Positions 1-11,858 of a stretch of DNA of 64,000 nucleotides are shown in pieces. The notes beneath the pieces were generated by a model that did no database searches, had not been told where the DNA came from, and worked only from the letters and a program-made list of their open reading frames with translations. Numbering within the stretch: the first letter of the stretch is position 1; every line of letters starts with the position of its first letter. A program made the position numbers and the translations under genes. The stretch is from Turnera subulata (taxonomy: Eukaryota > Streptophyta > Magnoliopsida > Malpighiales > Passifloraceae): positions 45,975-109,974 of the forward strand of contig JAKUCV010001957.1 of assembly GCA_028386065.3 (NCBI GenBank). The letters run 5' to 3'.

Positions 1-1117
1 AGGTGTTATTTGTTGGGTCTTTAATGCTGTATGCATGCTGGCCTGTTGTGCTGTTGTTGCTATTTGCAAAGTGAATTATGTTGATGTTACCTATGACGTG
101 GTGTGTCTGATTATGTGGCCTGTTGTCTGATGTGATGAATTGTGCTTGACTAGTATGACTTGTTTGGTTATGATAAACACATGAGGCTTAGATTGTGGTT
201 TGTGTGGTGGACTATGGGCTGGGGCCCGGATTTGAGAATAAGATATTAAATCCACGCAACACTGGTTGATCATAATTTATGGCACAACTCTTAAAACATT
301 ATTGAGAATAACAGAACATAATAATTCTACTGTGGGGCTGTTGACCGGTTGGTTCGAGCGGGAAGTAATACCCCTCGGGATGGCATGCGGGTTTGCATGT
401 GGGCCTGTGATGGCCGGTTCTACCTCCTTCCTTCTATCTCCCCCTTTCTACCTCCCTCTTTCTCTCTGTCTCTCTCTCTCTCTCTATGGTTATGTTTGGG
501 CTTCGTGCCTGGTTTACTTGGGCTTATGCCTGGTTGTCTCATGAGACGGGACCGAGCTCGACGCACACAGTAGAGGGCCCTAATGAAATATTTAAACTTA
601 ATAACAAAGATAATAATTTAAGTAATGACAAGTGATGGTTTGTAGACTGATGATGTCTTACTCTGTGTGTGCGGTTGTTGTTGTTTGATGTCGGTGTACT
701 TGTAGTTGACTTGTAATTGTATATTATTGGTTTATTTATTTGCGGTGAGACAGTGGTTGGTCTCACCCCCTCACAGACCTTTTACAGGTTAGCTGTTCGT
801 TGAGCAGTAGTGCATATCAGTAGGTGGCGGTGCTTTCCTCTCCTCGGGTCGGATCCATAGAGTTCACTGCATACATGTTATCATATGTATAGTCTTCCGC
901 TGCATACTCGTTGTTGTGTAATTTGTTGTATAAATGTTCATTGATTATTTTGTTGATATTGTATCCCGGGAAGAAGGACATTTTGGTCTCTTCACATGCT
1001 ATATATTCTTTAACAGATAATTTGGGATACGGGTGTCCCGGGAGTGATAAGGGCAATTTGGTCAATCTATAATTAATTTATAACTCATATTAATAAATTG
1101 GGACACGGGCGTTTTCA
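1..1117 (+). mobile_element. 3' part of a chromovirus LTR (family C), cut by window edge
   Basis: This is the right-hand part of an LTR in plus orientation. It matches, in reverse complement, the LTR of the complete element at 29125-38761. Shared landmarks are the CT-rich tract (about 420-486), the segment around 540-585 with TCATGAGACGGGACCGAGCT, and the end GGGACACGGGCGTTTTCA, which corresponds to the inverted start TGAAACACCCGTGTCCC. The next base begins coding sequence of element A's reverse transcriptase (EGFSLIxGPMTKLL), so this LTR was inserted into A's pol gene. Whether it is a solo LTR or the 3' LTR of a full element cannot be told, because its left part lies outside the window. Confidence 0.85.
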
Positions 1118-3179
1118 TTGAGGGTTTCTCCCTGATAGTGGGTCCTATGACTAAGCTATTAAGGAGAGATTGCTCTTACGTGTGGGATGATCGTTGCCAG
1201 TAGAGTTTTGAGGAGCTGAAGAGTCGGTTGAATTCTGCACCATTGTTGACAGTTCCTAGACCCGGTGTGGAGTACACGTTGTTTAGTGATGCTTCTGGTT
1301 TGGGTTTGGGTTGTGAGTTGATGCAGGGTGGTCGGGTGATTACCTATGCTTCTAGACAATTGAGGACTCATGAGAAGAATTATCCAACCCCTGATATAGA
1401 GTTAGCTGCCGTGGTCTTTACTTTGAAGATCTGGAGATACCATCTTTTTGGGGAGAAGTGTCGGATTTTCAGGGAACACAAGAGCTTGAAGTACATCATG
1501 ACTCAGAAGGAGCTCAATATGAGGCAGAGGCATTGGATCGAGCTCCTGAAGGATTATGATTGTACTATTGAGTACCATCCAGGAAAGGCTATTGTGGTTG
1601 CAGATGCTTTGAGCCGGAAGAGAGTTTCACCTGCAGATGAGGAGCCAGTTTCCTTTGATTTGCCACCGTTGTTGGAGTTGAGGTCTTTGGATGCCCAATT
1701 GGAGGTTGATGATACCGGGGCCTTGATGGCCAGTTTGAGTATCCGACCGACCTTGCAGGATAAGAATATGGAGTTGCAGTTCGGTGACCTCATCTAGCGG
1801 AGTTGCGGGATAAGGCTCTCAGTGGAGAGAGTTCTAGTTTTTTACATCCGAGAGGATGGAGCTTTGATGATGAGTGATCGTCTTTGTGTTCCGGACGTGG
1901 ATGACCTGAGGAGGTGGATTATGGATGAGGCACACAACGCACCTTATGCCATGCATCCGGGTAGTACAAAGATGTTCCTGAACCTGAAGAGTCACTATTG
2001 GTAGCCTGGGATGAAGAAGGATGTTGCGGAGTTTGTGGCTTGTTGCATGACTTGTCAGTAGGTGAAAGCCGAGCATCAGGCTCCTGCCGGCCAGATAAGA
2101 TCTTTGTCTATTCCGCAGTGGAAGTGGGAGCACATCACTATGGGTTTTGTGATTGGATTACCGAGAACCAGGGGTCGACATGACGCCATCTGGGTTATTG
2201 TCGATAAGTTGACTAAGTCAGCTCACTTCCTACCTATCCAGCAGACGGATATGCTGGATAAGCTGGCAAGATTGTATGTCTCGGGTGTTGTCAGATTACA
2301 TGGAGTTCCTCTATCCATTGTGTCGGATAGGGATCCGAGGTTCACATCCCACTTCTGAAAGTGTTTGCAGTCAGCTTTGAGTACTAAGCTGAATTTCAGT
2401 ATAGCCTTGCATCCGCAGATAGATGGACAGTCGGAGAGGACTATTCAGACTTTGGAGGATATGCTTAGAGCCTGTGTGCTTATCTTCAGTGGTTCTTGGG
2501 ATGAGACATTAGCGTTGGTTGAGTTTGCTTATAACAACGGTTATCACTCCAGTATCGGTATGGCGCCTTATGAGCCTTTGTATGGCCAGAAGTGCCGTAG
2601 TCCGATCTGTTGGGATGAGGAGGGTCTGAGACAGGTGATGGGTCCAGATCTTGTCCAGGAGACTGTGGATCAGATTGAAGTGGTCAAGCAGTGCATGAGA
2701 GCTGCTCAGGACCAACAGAGGAGTTATGCTGATAAGCATCGTCGGGAGATGGAGTATAGTGTAGGTGACAGAGTTTTCCTCTGTGTTGCTCCCTGGAGAG
2801 GTGTTATCCGATTTGGGAGGAAGGGCAAGTTGAGCCCTAGTTATATCGGCCATTATGAGATCATGGAGCGGATTGGTCCGCTGGCTAATAGATTGGCGTT
2901 ACCGGAGGAGCTGTCTCGCATACACGATATATTCCATGTCTCGATGTTGAGGCATTATCGATCTAATCCGAGTCATGTGGTATCACCTGTGGAGTTGGGG
3001 GTTGCTGATCATTTGACTTATATCGAGGAGCCGGTTGAGATTTTAGCCCGGGAAGTACGACAGTTGAGGAGTCGTACAATCCCTATGGTTCGAGTTAAAT
3101 GGAGCCGTCATTCTCCGAATGAGGCTACTTAGGAGGTGGTGGCCCATATGAGGGAGCAGTATCCACATCTATTTTAATT
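1118..3179 (+). pseudogene. Element A: Ty3/gypsy chromovirus pol remnant (RT end, RNase H, integrase, chromodomain)
   Basis: This is the decayed 3' half of a chromovirus polyprotein (Tekay/Del-like by my reading). Domains in order: tail of reverse transcriptase (about 1118-1230); RNase H (1260-1620) with FSDASG, the conserved E in DIELAAV and VADALSRK; the integrase zinc-binding region (1930-2070); the integrase core (2120-2480) with SDRDPRF and DGQSERT; and a C-terminal region with the GDRVFLxVAPW and GxxKLSPxYIG motifs, followed by a chromodomain-like end (2990-3170). Breaks seen against copies B and C: stops at about 1200, 2003, 2060, 2356 and 3130, and single-base frameshifts near 1785 and 1845. 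The first integrase catalytic aspartate is lost (MGFVIGL instead of MDFVIGL), and the RNase H motif reads FREHKSL instead of FTDHKSL. No function is expected. Confidence 0.9.
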
Positions 3180-3210
3180 CTTATCATGTAATTTCGAGGA
3201 CGAAATTTTC

Positions 3211-3226
3211 ATAAGTGGGGTAGAAC
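3211..3226 (+). other. Polypurine tract of element A
   Basis: The purine-rich ATAAGTGGGGTAGAAC lies directly before the LTR start TGTAACGCCCC. This is the plus-strand primer position of an LTR retrotransposon. The same layout, in reverse complement, precedes the LTRs of elements B (22193) and C (32262). Confidence 0.8.
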
Positions 3227-4265
3227 TGTAACGCCCCGATTTTTCATAATTAAATTTTTAGAAATTTTAGAATTTTTAATTCCAATTTTACCCTCAAGAT
3301 ATTTCCGAGTTTTCGGACAAGAAATGAATTCTTCTTCCTTGGAATAATCTCTCTATGATGGTTTCTAAAACACCCGTGTCCCAATTTTTACAAGTAAAAT
3401 ACTTAATCAAAAGGAATTTACCAAAATGCCCCTAAAACCCGGGACACGAACTCCAATACCAAAACATTATCTGAAAATCTTAAAAAAACGAGAAGTCATA
3501 AAGAATAAGAGGAAACCGGTTTAACAAGCCATAAGTCAACCCGGCATCCAGCCGAAACATCATCAGGTATCAAATCCCGGCAACCCGCCGATAAAGTAAC
3601 CAAAATCAATAATGACATCTCAACAAAATCCAATGCAGCGGAAGAAATAAACAAAGTAAAACAAGAGAAGAAAAATGATATGCATGTCGGCTCTATGGAT
3701 CCAACCGGGAGAAGAAGCACAGCTACCTGCTGGGATATCTACGTCTGTACTCAAGAAAGGAAGAGAGAGACTGCACGCTAACTAAGAGTCTGAAAAACAA
3801 TGGTGGCGATTATGTGAGTCGCCTACTCAGTGAGCAGTATAAATCTAGCTATGTAGGTGTACAAAGCAGGTTCGAAAGGAAAGTAGAGAAACAAACACAA
3901 GTAAGCAAACACACAATAACCAGTACTAACATGCCAACCACATAAAGCAAACAGTTTACGTTTTACATCCGTTTGTGTGTTAAGTTTTATTACTATATTT
4001 ATTATTCAGGGCCCCCTACTGTGTGCGTCGAGCTCGGTCCCGTCTCATGAGACAACCAGGGTAAAAGCCCAATATAACCAGGCATAAAGCCCAAATATCA
4101 CCATAGAGAGAGAGAGAGAGACAGAGAGAAAGAGGGAGGTAGAAAGGGGGAGGTAGAAGGAGGGAGGTAGAATCGATCATCACAGACCCATATGCTAAAC
4201 CGCATATACCATGCTATCCCGCATGCAAACTCGAGGGGTATCACTTCCCACTCGAACCAGCCGGT

Positions 4266-5784
4266 TGTTAGTTATATGCCCAAAAGCCAATCTATGGATG
4301 ATTGTAGTCATGTATATACATTGAGTTTATTCCAATAAATATGATTATGAGATAATTACTTGCACATATTTATAACCCTAGTTTATATATTTGATATATT
4401 CTTAAATGTCCCTAGTCGGTTATTATTATGGACGGGTTGTAATAATAAATTAAGACTAGCGTATGTTGTGAATTTATATGTGATATGAATTCTACATACG
4501 GGTACAAGTTAGAGAACTTGTGATCAGACCGACCCACATAAGAACACTACATGGAACGTTATATGTATGTCATTAGTGTTTCTTATAGATGTGTTGTCCT
4601 TCGACCTGAGATCGTCAAGGTATCCAACATATGAATCATATGCTTTGATATTATACCTAGTCACCCGTAACTAGGTGGACATAAGGGTAATCATTGGGTA
4701 TATGACTAGTATGTAGAGGGTTTTGATTGATCAAGACGGGATTCGTTCGACCCATATAACGGGTATATTATCATATGATTTCTTGATAGAGTTGAACTGT
4801 GAAATGCATGGCCATGCTCGGATTAGGTGATATGTTGATATCACGGCTATCTGTTTTATATAGCTAACTCGGGGATCAAGAAACATAGATTAGACATATA
4901 TGAGATTGGCATATTCCATGTCTCATGTTTGATCTTGATAATGGGACGAAAGGACGATGACATATTCCGAGGCATAGAGAATCAGTAATGATCTTGTCGT
5001 TCGGGTAGCAATGATGTGTTGCTAGACGTCGCTCTTTGTTTATGGGATTTTACAATCATTGCCGGACGTTACAAGTGCCTATAGGGTCACACACATAGAA
5101 CCGTTGATTCGGGCAGGTGGTTGGACCGTGGTTGGACCATGGTTGGACCGGGTGTGGTTGGACCGTGGTTGAACCATGGTTGGACCATGGTTGGACCAGG
5201 GTCGTTTTGGGACAATAATTAGCAGAATTATTGACCTGAGTTAGTGCATGATTGAGTGTTTGTGTCTGGTTTTTCATTAGTGGAAGCTTGATAAGTGAGG
5301 GTCACTTTCATGGGCCATTGGTGTTGGCCATTTAGCTCCACTAATTGGAGGTGATTAGGGGTTGATTTGGATCAGATCATTTTACCTCCACTTCTGCCTT
5401 TGAAAATGTTTTTAGACCTCCCAAGACACACTGAAACTCTCTTCTTCTTTGAGAAAGAAGCAAGAGCCATTGCACCCCAAAATACACACCCATACACAAG
5501 CTCCTTCCATTGTTGCTAGCACACCAAGAGGGAGTGCTCGTTCTTGGATTCGTGTGACGATTCTGGGAAGATCAAGGTTCGTGTGGATACCTTAGAGGAG
5601 GAGGACGTTTCATCCTGCTCTTACTGATTCCTTCCATCTATTGAGTGAAAGACCTCAAGGAGGAAAGGTAAGTAAAAATTGTTATTCTGTTTTGTAGCTT
5701 CACATGCGGTTCTTGTTTTGTTTCCTTGATTCCGCTGCTTCTTGAGCCTATTATGAGTGTCATATAGCTCTTAGGAAACTTACA
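4266..5784 (+). mobile_element. Solo LTR of the Ty1/copia family
   Basis: The 1519-bp solo LTR starts TGTTAGTTATATGCCCAAAAG and ends GGAAACTTACA. The start matches the reverse complement of the end of the complete copia LTR at 13418. It is flanked by CCGGT (4261-4265) and CTGGT (5785-5789), a 5-bp TSD with one C-to-T change. The family C LTR is continuous when this piece is removed: AACCAGCCGGT joins to CATCAGCA as at 30005-30030. No coding sequence is seen. Confidence 0.88.
5115..5206 (+). repeat. Short tandem repeat of GGTTGGACC(A/G)T in copia LTR
   Basis: About seven copies of a 10-12 bp unit of the form GTGGTTGGACC or ATGGTTGGACC lie in a row. The copia LTR at 12475-12560 has the complementary, more degenerate form (CCATGGTC(T/C)AACCA), so the repeat belongs to the LTR family and has expanded here. 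Confidence 0.75.
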
Positions 5785-8700
5785 CTGGTCATCAGCATAC
5801 AGTAGCCTATCCTCTACTGTACATTATTCTTGTTCATACTTAAGAGTTCATGTGTGCCAAGAGTTGTGATTTAACAGGGTTGTGTGAATTATTAACTCAA
5901 TTAAGCATCCGGGTTTCCAACCCACAGTACATCACACAGATCTCTCAAAATCACTCCACATGTTATTTCCCATAACAACTAAAAGTCATGCTCATTAAGC
6001 AACAAGTAATACACAGGTACACAATTTAGATCATGGCATGTTAGCAAACAAGGCATGCAACTCAGACAAACCAATCTAACGAGCACATGCATACAAACAT
6101 AAAAAGACTTATAAAGTCACCACAACGACGATTATCCTGTGGAGCTTTTCCCAAGACAGATCCTCCAACTCCTGAGGTATTACCCGTGCCTGAATACCGG
6201 CACACACAATAATTACAAAACAATTATAGCAAACCGTGCATGCATGATCTGAGTGAAACCTGACTCAAACTACAAGGTTAAGTAATTTCAGGGTCTAAGC
6301 CCAAAAGGATATATCTCCTCACTAAAGACTCAAAAAGATAAGGACCTAAGGTTAACCGGGCTTAAGCCCATCTAAATTCAAAATAACTTCTCGGGCCTAA
6401 AGCCCAATTCCACAAGTCTGCCATTATCCCGATTTATGAATTTGGCCTTTGAGCCCATTCCTTAAAGTCCATAACGAGTGCCCGGGTCTAAAGCCCTTCT
6501 AAGTCCAAAACCGAATCCCAGGCCTAAAGCCCATTATAAAGTTGGGCTTAAAGCCCGTTACCCAAGTCCAAAGGTTATCCAATTAAGTCATTGGGCCTCA
6601 AGCCCATATCTTAAAGTCCATCAAAGTCTCAAGGTCTTTAAGGTCAGTTATTTGGGCCTGGGCCCGGTTTTTCCTAAATACCATTCTAAGGTCATTCCCG
6701 AGCCCAAGTGTTCTCGGCCTATCGTTCTACCCGTGTCGGTAAATTTCCGGCCACGCACTCTCACACCCCCACACACGGTTTCACTAAAACTCGATATTCC
6801 CGATACATGAATGTACTTGTTTAATTATACATGCCATGAATGAGATTAAAACATAACAAAGAAGATACCCTCAAGCTGGAAATATTCTGCCATGTCGGAA
6901 CAAAACCCGAACCCTCGCTGGAAAATTCCCGAGCCTCGCCGGATTCCGGTCAACCTCGTCGGAATTCACCCAAACTGCCAGAAACAACCCAACAACACTG
7001 CCACAGCCCAGAAACTCCAATTCAACAACACATACACCATAAAAACGAATAGGAGACGGAAAAGGACTTAGCATGCTTACCAGAATATGCACTGCTCCGA
7101 CCCGGATCTGCCCGGATCCGTGGAACAGCAGCACTTAAGCCTCTGCCCGAACACAACACCACTGCTGGCAGCAACCAACGACGACCACACCCCACCCGCC
7201 AACAACACAAACCCGTTAAGCAACCACCAGCAATCCGACCACACACCACCATCAACACCGCAACACACGCACACCCGGTCAGAACCAACACAGAGACAAA
7301 ATCAAGAGATAACAAGGAGAATAAAGGAGGCAATGCTTACCGGAGACGACGGAGGAAGCACCACCACCAGCGGTTCCTCGTCGGTCTTGCTCAAGCCGGC
7401 CCTCGTCTCGGTCTCCTCTACAACCCGTGGTGGCCACGGCGTAAAACCTGAAGGCGACGGCGGCTCGTCGTGGACCCATCCTCGATGCCATGTAGAGGAA
7501 AAGTCGGGGCGGCGGCGGCGTCATGCGAGCATGAGAGATGGAACCGTTGGCGGGTGTGAGCGAGAGGAAAACAAAAGAAAGGTAAAGAAGATTAAGAGAG
7601 AGAGAGGGAATCGGTGTGGAGTGACGATTTAGGGGGAAGAAATTGTAGGAGAGGAGAAGGGAAGGTTGCAGCAGGAGGAGAAGGAGGAAGAAGAGAAAGA
7701 AAAAGGAGAAAAGAAAAAAAAAAGAAGGAGGGGGAGGCGGCTAGGGTTTGGCTGGCCTGGGTGAACGACTTGTCGTTCACTAAGGCGCGGTCAACCCTGG
7801 CCGCTCAGTCAACCCCCTTTTTTTTTTCATACTCAAAACGACGTAGTTTTAACCAGAACTACGGTAAACCCCGCATTTCATCCCGAAACACGTTTTATCA
7901 CCAACGAAAGCTGAACCCGTCATACTAACGACTTAATACCGATAAAGCCAAGGTAAAATAATTTATCTCCTAGTCCAAAAATCCGGAAATTCCTCAAGGA
8001 CATAATTGGAATAAAAATTCCGAAAATTCCATAAATTAAATTATGAAAATCCGGGGGCGTTACAGTTTAATTCCTAAGTTGGGAGTTCATTTAATTTTAT
8101 CCGAGTTTGGTAATGCTTTTAGTGTTTGGTGTAGTCTTGGCTCAAAACTACGTCATTTTGGCTAACACCAAATAAAGAGGGCGTGTGGACTGTTTAAGAC
8201 GGGTTGACCGCGCCTCAGTCCAAAATGATGACGTTTCGGACTGAGGCCGACTCAAACCCTAAAGTCTCCTTCTTTTCCTCTTTTCCTTCCATCTTTTCTT
8301 TTCTTTTTCCGCTGCTCCCCTTGTCTCTCCATTCTCTCTTCTTCCTTATTTACTCACCGCTGGTGCCCCACTTTTCCTTCCTCTCCCCACTTCGAGCCGC
8401 GTCACTTTTCCGCCATCTCTACAGGCCTTGATCAGTGGAGGTCGTACGACGGAGAACTCGAGGGCGAACTCGAGTCTACTGCCGCCGCCATTCACCGTAG
8501 AGGTGCGTGTCGCTGGTGCTCGGTGAGCCGGTGAGTTCCAGTACTGAGGACGGGTTGGTCGTGTTTGTTTTCATCGGTCTGTGTGCCTGGGTCGAGGCTC
8601 GGGGTGGAATCGAGCGGTCTCGCCGCCATCTATTCCGGTAAGTCTTTGAGTCGACCCCTTTCCCTTTTCCATCCCTTTCTGTTATCGAGCTCTAGTGGTG

Positions 8701-10261
8701 ATTAATCGAGCTCCGCTTTGTTTAGGGCTTGTGTTGCTACTTGGGTGGTGGTTCGTGGCGGCGTGAAGTCATTCTGCTGCTGGTAGTGGTGGTCGGGTAT
8801 TGGCCGAGCAGTGGTCGTAGGAGCACCGATGCGTGATGATGGACATCTAGCAGGGGATTCCTTGACTCAGATTGGTGTTGTGTGGGTTTCCGAGAAGAGG
8901 TGTTGGTTCGTGGATCTGTTGTTGTCCGAACATGATTAGTTCTCTGGTAAGGGCTTGGTTTTCGTTTCATTCCATTCAATTGAGCTTTGAATCTGAGTTT
9001 GGGAAGTGCGTGTTGTGCTGATTGTTATTAAGTATGTTCAGTTTGGCGGAATTTTTAGAGTCGGTGTGTTGTGGTACTATTCCGGTGAGGTGGTGACCGG
9101 AATCCAGCTAGCACGGGTCCCGTTCCGGAGAGCACGTTCTTTTTCTGGCGAGGAAACTTATACTTCGGCATTCCACGGTATCACTCCGATGATGTTATGT
9201 ATTTGTTCTACATACATGGCATGCAACATAATTAAATGGATATGATAGTTGTATCGAAAATAACAGGGATATAATGGAAACCGAGAGTGGGGAGTGAGTA
9301 GCACGTGGACGGTTTGTCCGATGCGGGTAGAACCTCTAGGATGGTAACTCAGGCTCAGGTAAAACCCTTAAACGGGAGTCAGACTAAATCAGGGCCAAGC
9401 CCACATGATGAACCAAGACTATCAACCTGAGTACCGCAAGCAGTAAAGCATATAAAGGTCTATATGTCCTCACCTGAGCTATTAAGATTGTCTCGGAAAA
9501 CTTAGTACACTGTCTTGCCTCGACGTATCCTATAATTTAACACAACAAGGTCACGTACTTGTCAAACATAGGACATGGTCGATGCATGCTCATTATGTGA
9601 TTTTATCATTGTTACGACTTAAGCATTCTAGCCCGATTATGTTTATTAACCGTGAGTTCTAGGCATGTCACTACAAGAGTCAGGGCCTAAGCCCAAAGGT
9701 CTATTCTTACTTTAGTCTACAACTCCTTCGTGTCATGGGCCAAAAGTTCACATGCTTGAAGCCCAACTAAGTCCAAATATCACTTGGGCCAAAGCCCACA
9801 TCATCTTTGGCCTAAAGCCCAAACCATCAAATCCACTATGGAACCCACACATGGAACCCACATATGTCCTTGGACACAAAGCCCACTCTTATTAAGTCCA
9901 ATTGTTATATTTGGGTCATAATATTTTATTTTATATGTCTAGTTCAGCTTGTTGTGATACATGCTCTGGTTGTGTTGTGTGCCTGTTTATTTGTGCACTT
10001 CGTTGTTGTGTTAATTGTTATAAGCTGTTAATGCCTTGTTGGTCATTTTCGGCTGATAATGCCATGTTGATCATTTATGGGCTGGTATTGCCTTGTTTTA
10101 TGATATGTCCTGTTATGCCAATATCATGTGTTCTTATGAGACCTAGGCTCAGCTTAGAGACTCTCTGGTGGCACACCACCTGTAAAACACTTTGAGAATT
10201 GCTCTATACATAAGTCATAACTGATAACAAATAATTCTGAATAACTTATGATCTACTGTGG

Positions 10262-10590
10262 GGCTGTTGACCGGTAGCACCGAGAGGGAGAGAGGGTACC
10301 CCTCTGGTCCTGTTATGATAGTGAGCAGTACTCACAGAGACGGCGACGAGGGGATTAATGGGTACGCCCCTCGCTTAGTATAATAGTGAGAGTACCCCTC
10401 ACAGAGCTGGCGCCTTGGGGATTGTCGGGTGTACCCCTTGGTTATTTGTTACTACCTATTCCTTTCGTGAGAGCACCCCTCACAGAGCCGGCGACTTGGG
10501 GACTAACGGGTGTACTCCAAGAGTCTTGTTATTGTATTCCTTTGAGGAGAGCACCCCTCCTAGAGCTGTCGGCCACTTGGTTGTAGTGGT
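10262..10590 (+). repeat. Tandem repeat (75-85 bp unit) inside family B LTR
   Basis: Four imperfect units are each built around GTGAGAGCACCCCTCACAG, followed by a GGCGAC(T/G) stretch and GGGTGTACCCC. The central part GTGAG..CTCAC is an inverted repeat able to form a stem. The same array, reverse complemented, occurs in both LTRs of element B (about 19590-19900 and 28050-28370). Confidence 0.8.
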
Positions 10591-11321
10591 TTGCTTTTGT
10601 TGGAACTTACCCATTCCGGTGTATTGATATATGTGTATATGTTCTATGTTGGGCATACGCCCTGGGGAGCTGGCCAGTCGCTACCGCGCCCGAGGCACAC
10701 AGTAGAGGGCCCTAATAAAATATGCTAATAATACCTTTAAGCATAACTATAATAAGTTGATTAATGATAAGTATGGGAATAAAGTCTGATCTTGACTTTG
10801 TATTGTGCATTGTGTCTCGTTTGTGCACTATGGCTGTTATTGCCAGATACTGTGGTATTTGTGGTTGATTTGTACTAGTATATTCTGGTTTATTTGTTTG
10901 TGGTGAGACAGTGGTTAGTCTCACCCCCTCACAGTTTTTACACAGGTTAACTGATCGTGGATCAGGGACGCATTCAGGTAGCTGTGCCTACTTCCCTTCT
11001 CGGACGGATCCATAGGTTGACACTTCATATGTCTGTATTTGTCACTGAACTCGTTTTTATTTTTCCGCTGCATAACTTATCGGGGTGTTGTTTGTGTCGT
11101 TTGGATTGAACACTTACTTTCCGGTTGGTTTGCCAGTGTTTATATGGCTTGATAAGCCGATTTATTTTCGAGTCTTTAAGCATTCTGATATTCATTTGGT
11201 TATTCTGAGATTTTGATGAAATGTTTTACATAGTGTTTGGAATCCCTGGACTTAAGGGCATTTTTGTCTTTTCATCGCTATTTATGTTTTGTATATTTGG
11301 TTTTGGGATGCGGTCGTTTCA

Positions 11322-11858
11322 ATCCAGGAGTTCATTCATCTTATTACATTCACACATATGATGCATGCAATAAACACAATCACAGAAAAAATCCAAGTAA
11401 GCGAAAGAGTGCCTCATTTCATTACTCTGGGATATGGAGACATCATCATTTTCTACGGTTTTGGAACAAGAAAAACTACAATCAAAGAAATCATTATCTG
11501 ATTCCTTAGTTACATCATCAGGCTCATAATTTATTTTGGATTCACTCTCAGACTGAGAGTGAATGAAAGGATCCATGCCTGCTTCTTCTTCATCTATCTT
11601 AAAGATTGTGCTTGGCCTGTGCCACTCCCAGTTCCTGTCTACCCGCGTGGTGTCTTGGGTGATAATTCTTGCAAGTCCACTCTTCTCTTTTCCTTGACCA
11701 GTGCTGAGCATAAAAAAGTCTTCCTCATCCATCCTTTCCACAAGATTGACTTCTTTGGTTCCATTCTGGCTAGGCAATATGATATCCTTTTGTTCCACCA
11801 AATCTTGAATTCTGTGACGGAGTTGAAGGCACTCATCAGTGGTGTGCCCTGTCATCAG
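11322..11858 (-). pseudogene. Tat-type gypsy gag, C-terminal part
   Basis: Read on the minus strand, this continues the gag interrupted at 41856. It begins with TGHTTDECLQLRHRIQDL, the second half of a zinc knuckle of the type CEFHxxxGHxTxxC, and goes on with an acidic stretch (DEEEAGMDPF, SESESKINYEPDD). The first half (CEFHQI) is at 41860-41885. The copia insertion therefore sits in the middle of the knuckle. Gag normally packages retrotransposon RNA into cytoplasmic particles; this copy is broken. At 11321 it is cut by element A, and its continuation into pol is not in the window. Confidence 0.75.

Larger units (their letters stand above)
3366..8064 (-). mobile_element. Solo LTR of family C inserted in element A's LTR
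   Basis: The left end TAAAACACCCGTGTCCC matches the family C end TGAAACACCCGTGTCCC with the terminal TG changed to TA. The right end GGGGGCGTTACA matches the C end GGGGCGTTACA. It is flanked by GTTTC (3361-3365) and GTTTA (8065-8069), a 5-bp TSD with one change. Without the copia solo LTR nested in it, its length is about 3.17 kb, against 3137 bp for the intact C LTR. There is no internal region, so it is a solo LTR made by LTR-LTR recombination. It carries GGGC..GCCC palindromes at about 6290-6700. Confidence 0.88.
3227..11321 (+). mobile_element. 3' LTR of element A (family B LTR), interrupted by nested LTRs
   Basis: The LTR starts with TGTAACGCCCCG right after the polypurine tract and ends with GGGATGCGGTCGTTTCA at 11321. 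That end is the reverse complement of the start of element B's LTR (TGAAACGACCGCATCCC). Its two halves, 3227-3365 and 8065-11321 (about 3.4 kb together), match the length of element B's LTRs (3.34 kb). The interruption is a solo LTR (3366-8064). After 11321 comes Tat gag sequence, so A was inserted into the Tat element; ATCCA (11322-11326) would be its right TSD. The second half contains GGGC..GCCC palindromes (about 9690-9900) and a 75-85 bp tandem repeat (10262-10590). Long ORFs here show no recognisable protein. Confidence 0.85.

Noticed and set aside
2509..2853. Minus-strand ORF opposite element A integrase
   Set aside because: It is antisense to a clear integrase domain. The same antisense ORF is seen at other pol copies (22661-22894).
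7087..7632. Long plus-strand ORF of 181 codons
   Set aside because: It lies in a family C LTR. Counterparts in the other copies (31220-31621, 37723-38124) differ by shifts, and the composition is low-complexity. Not a gene.
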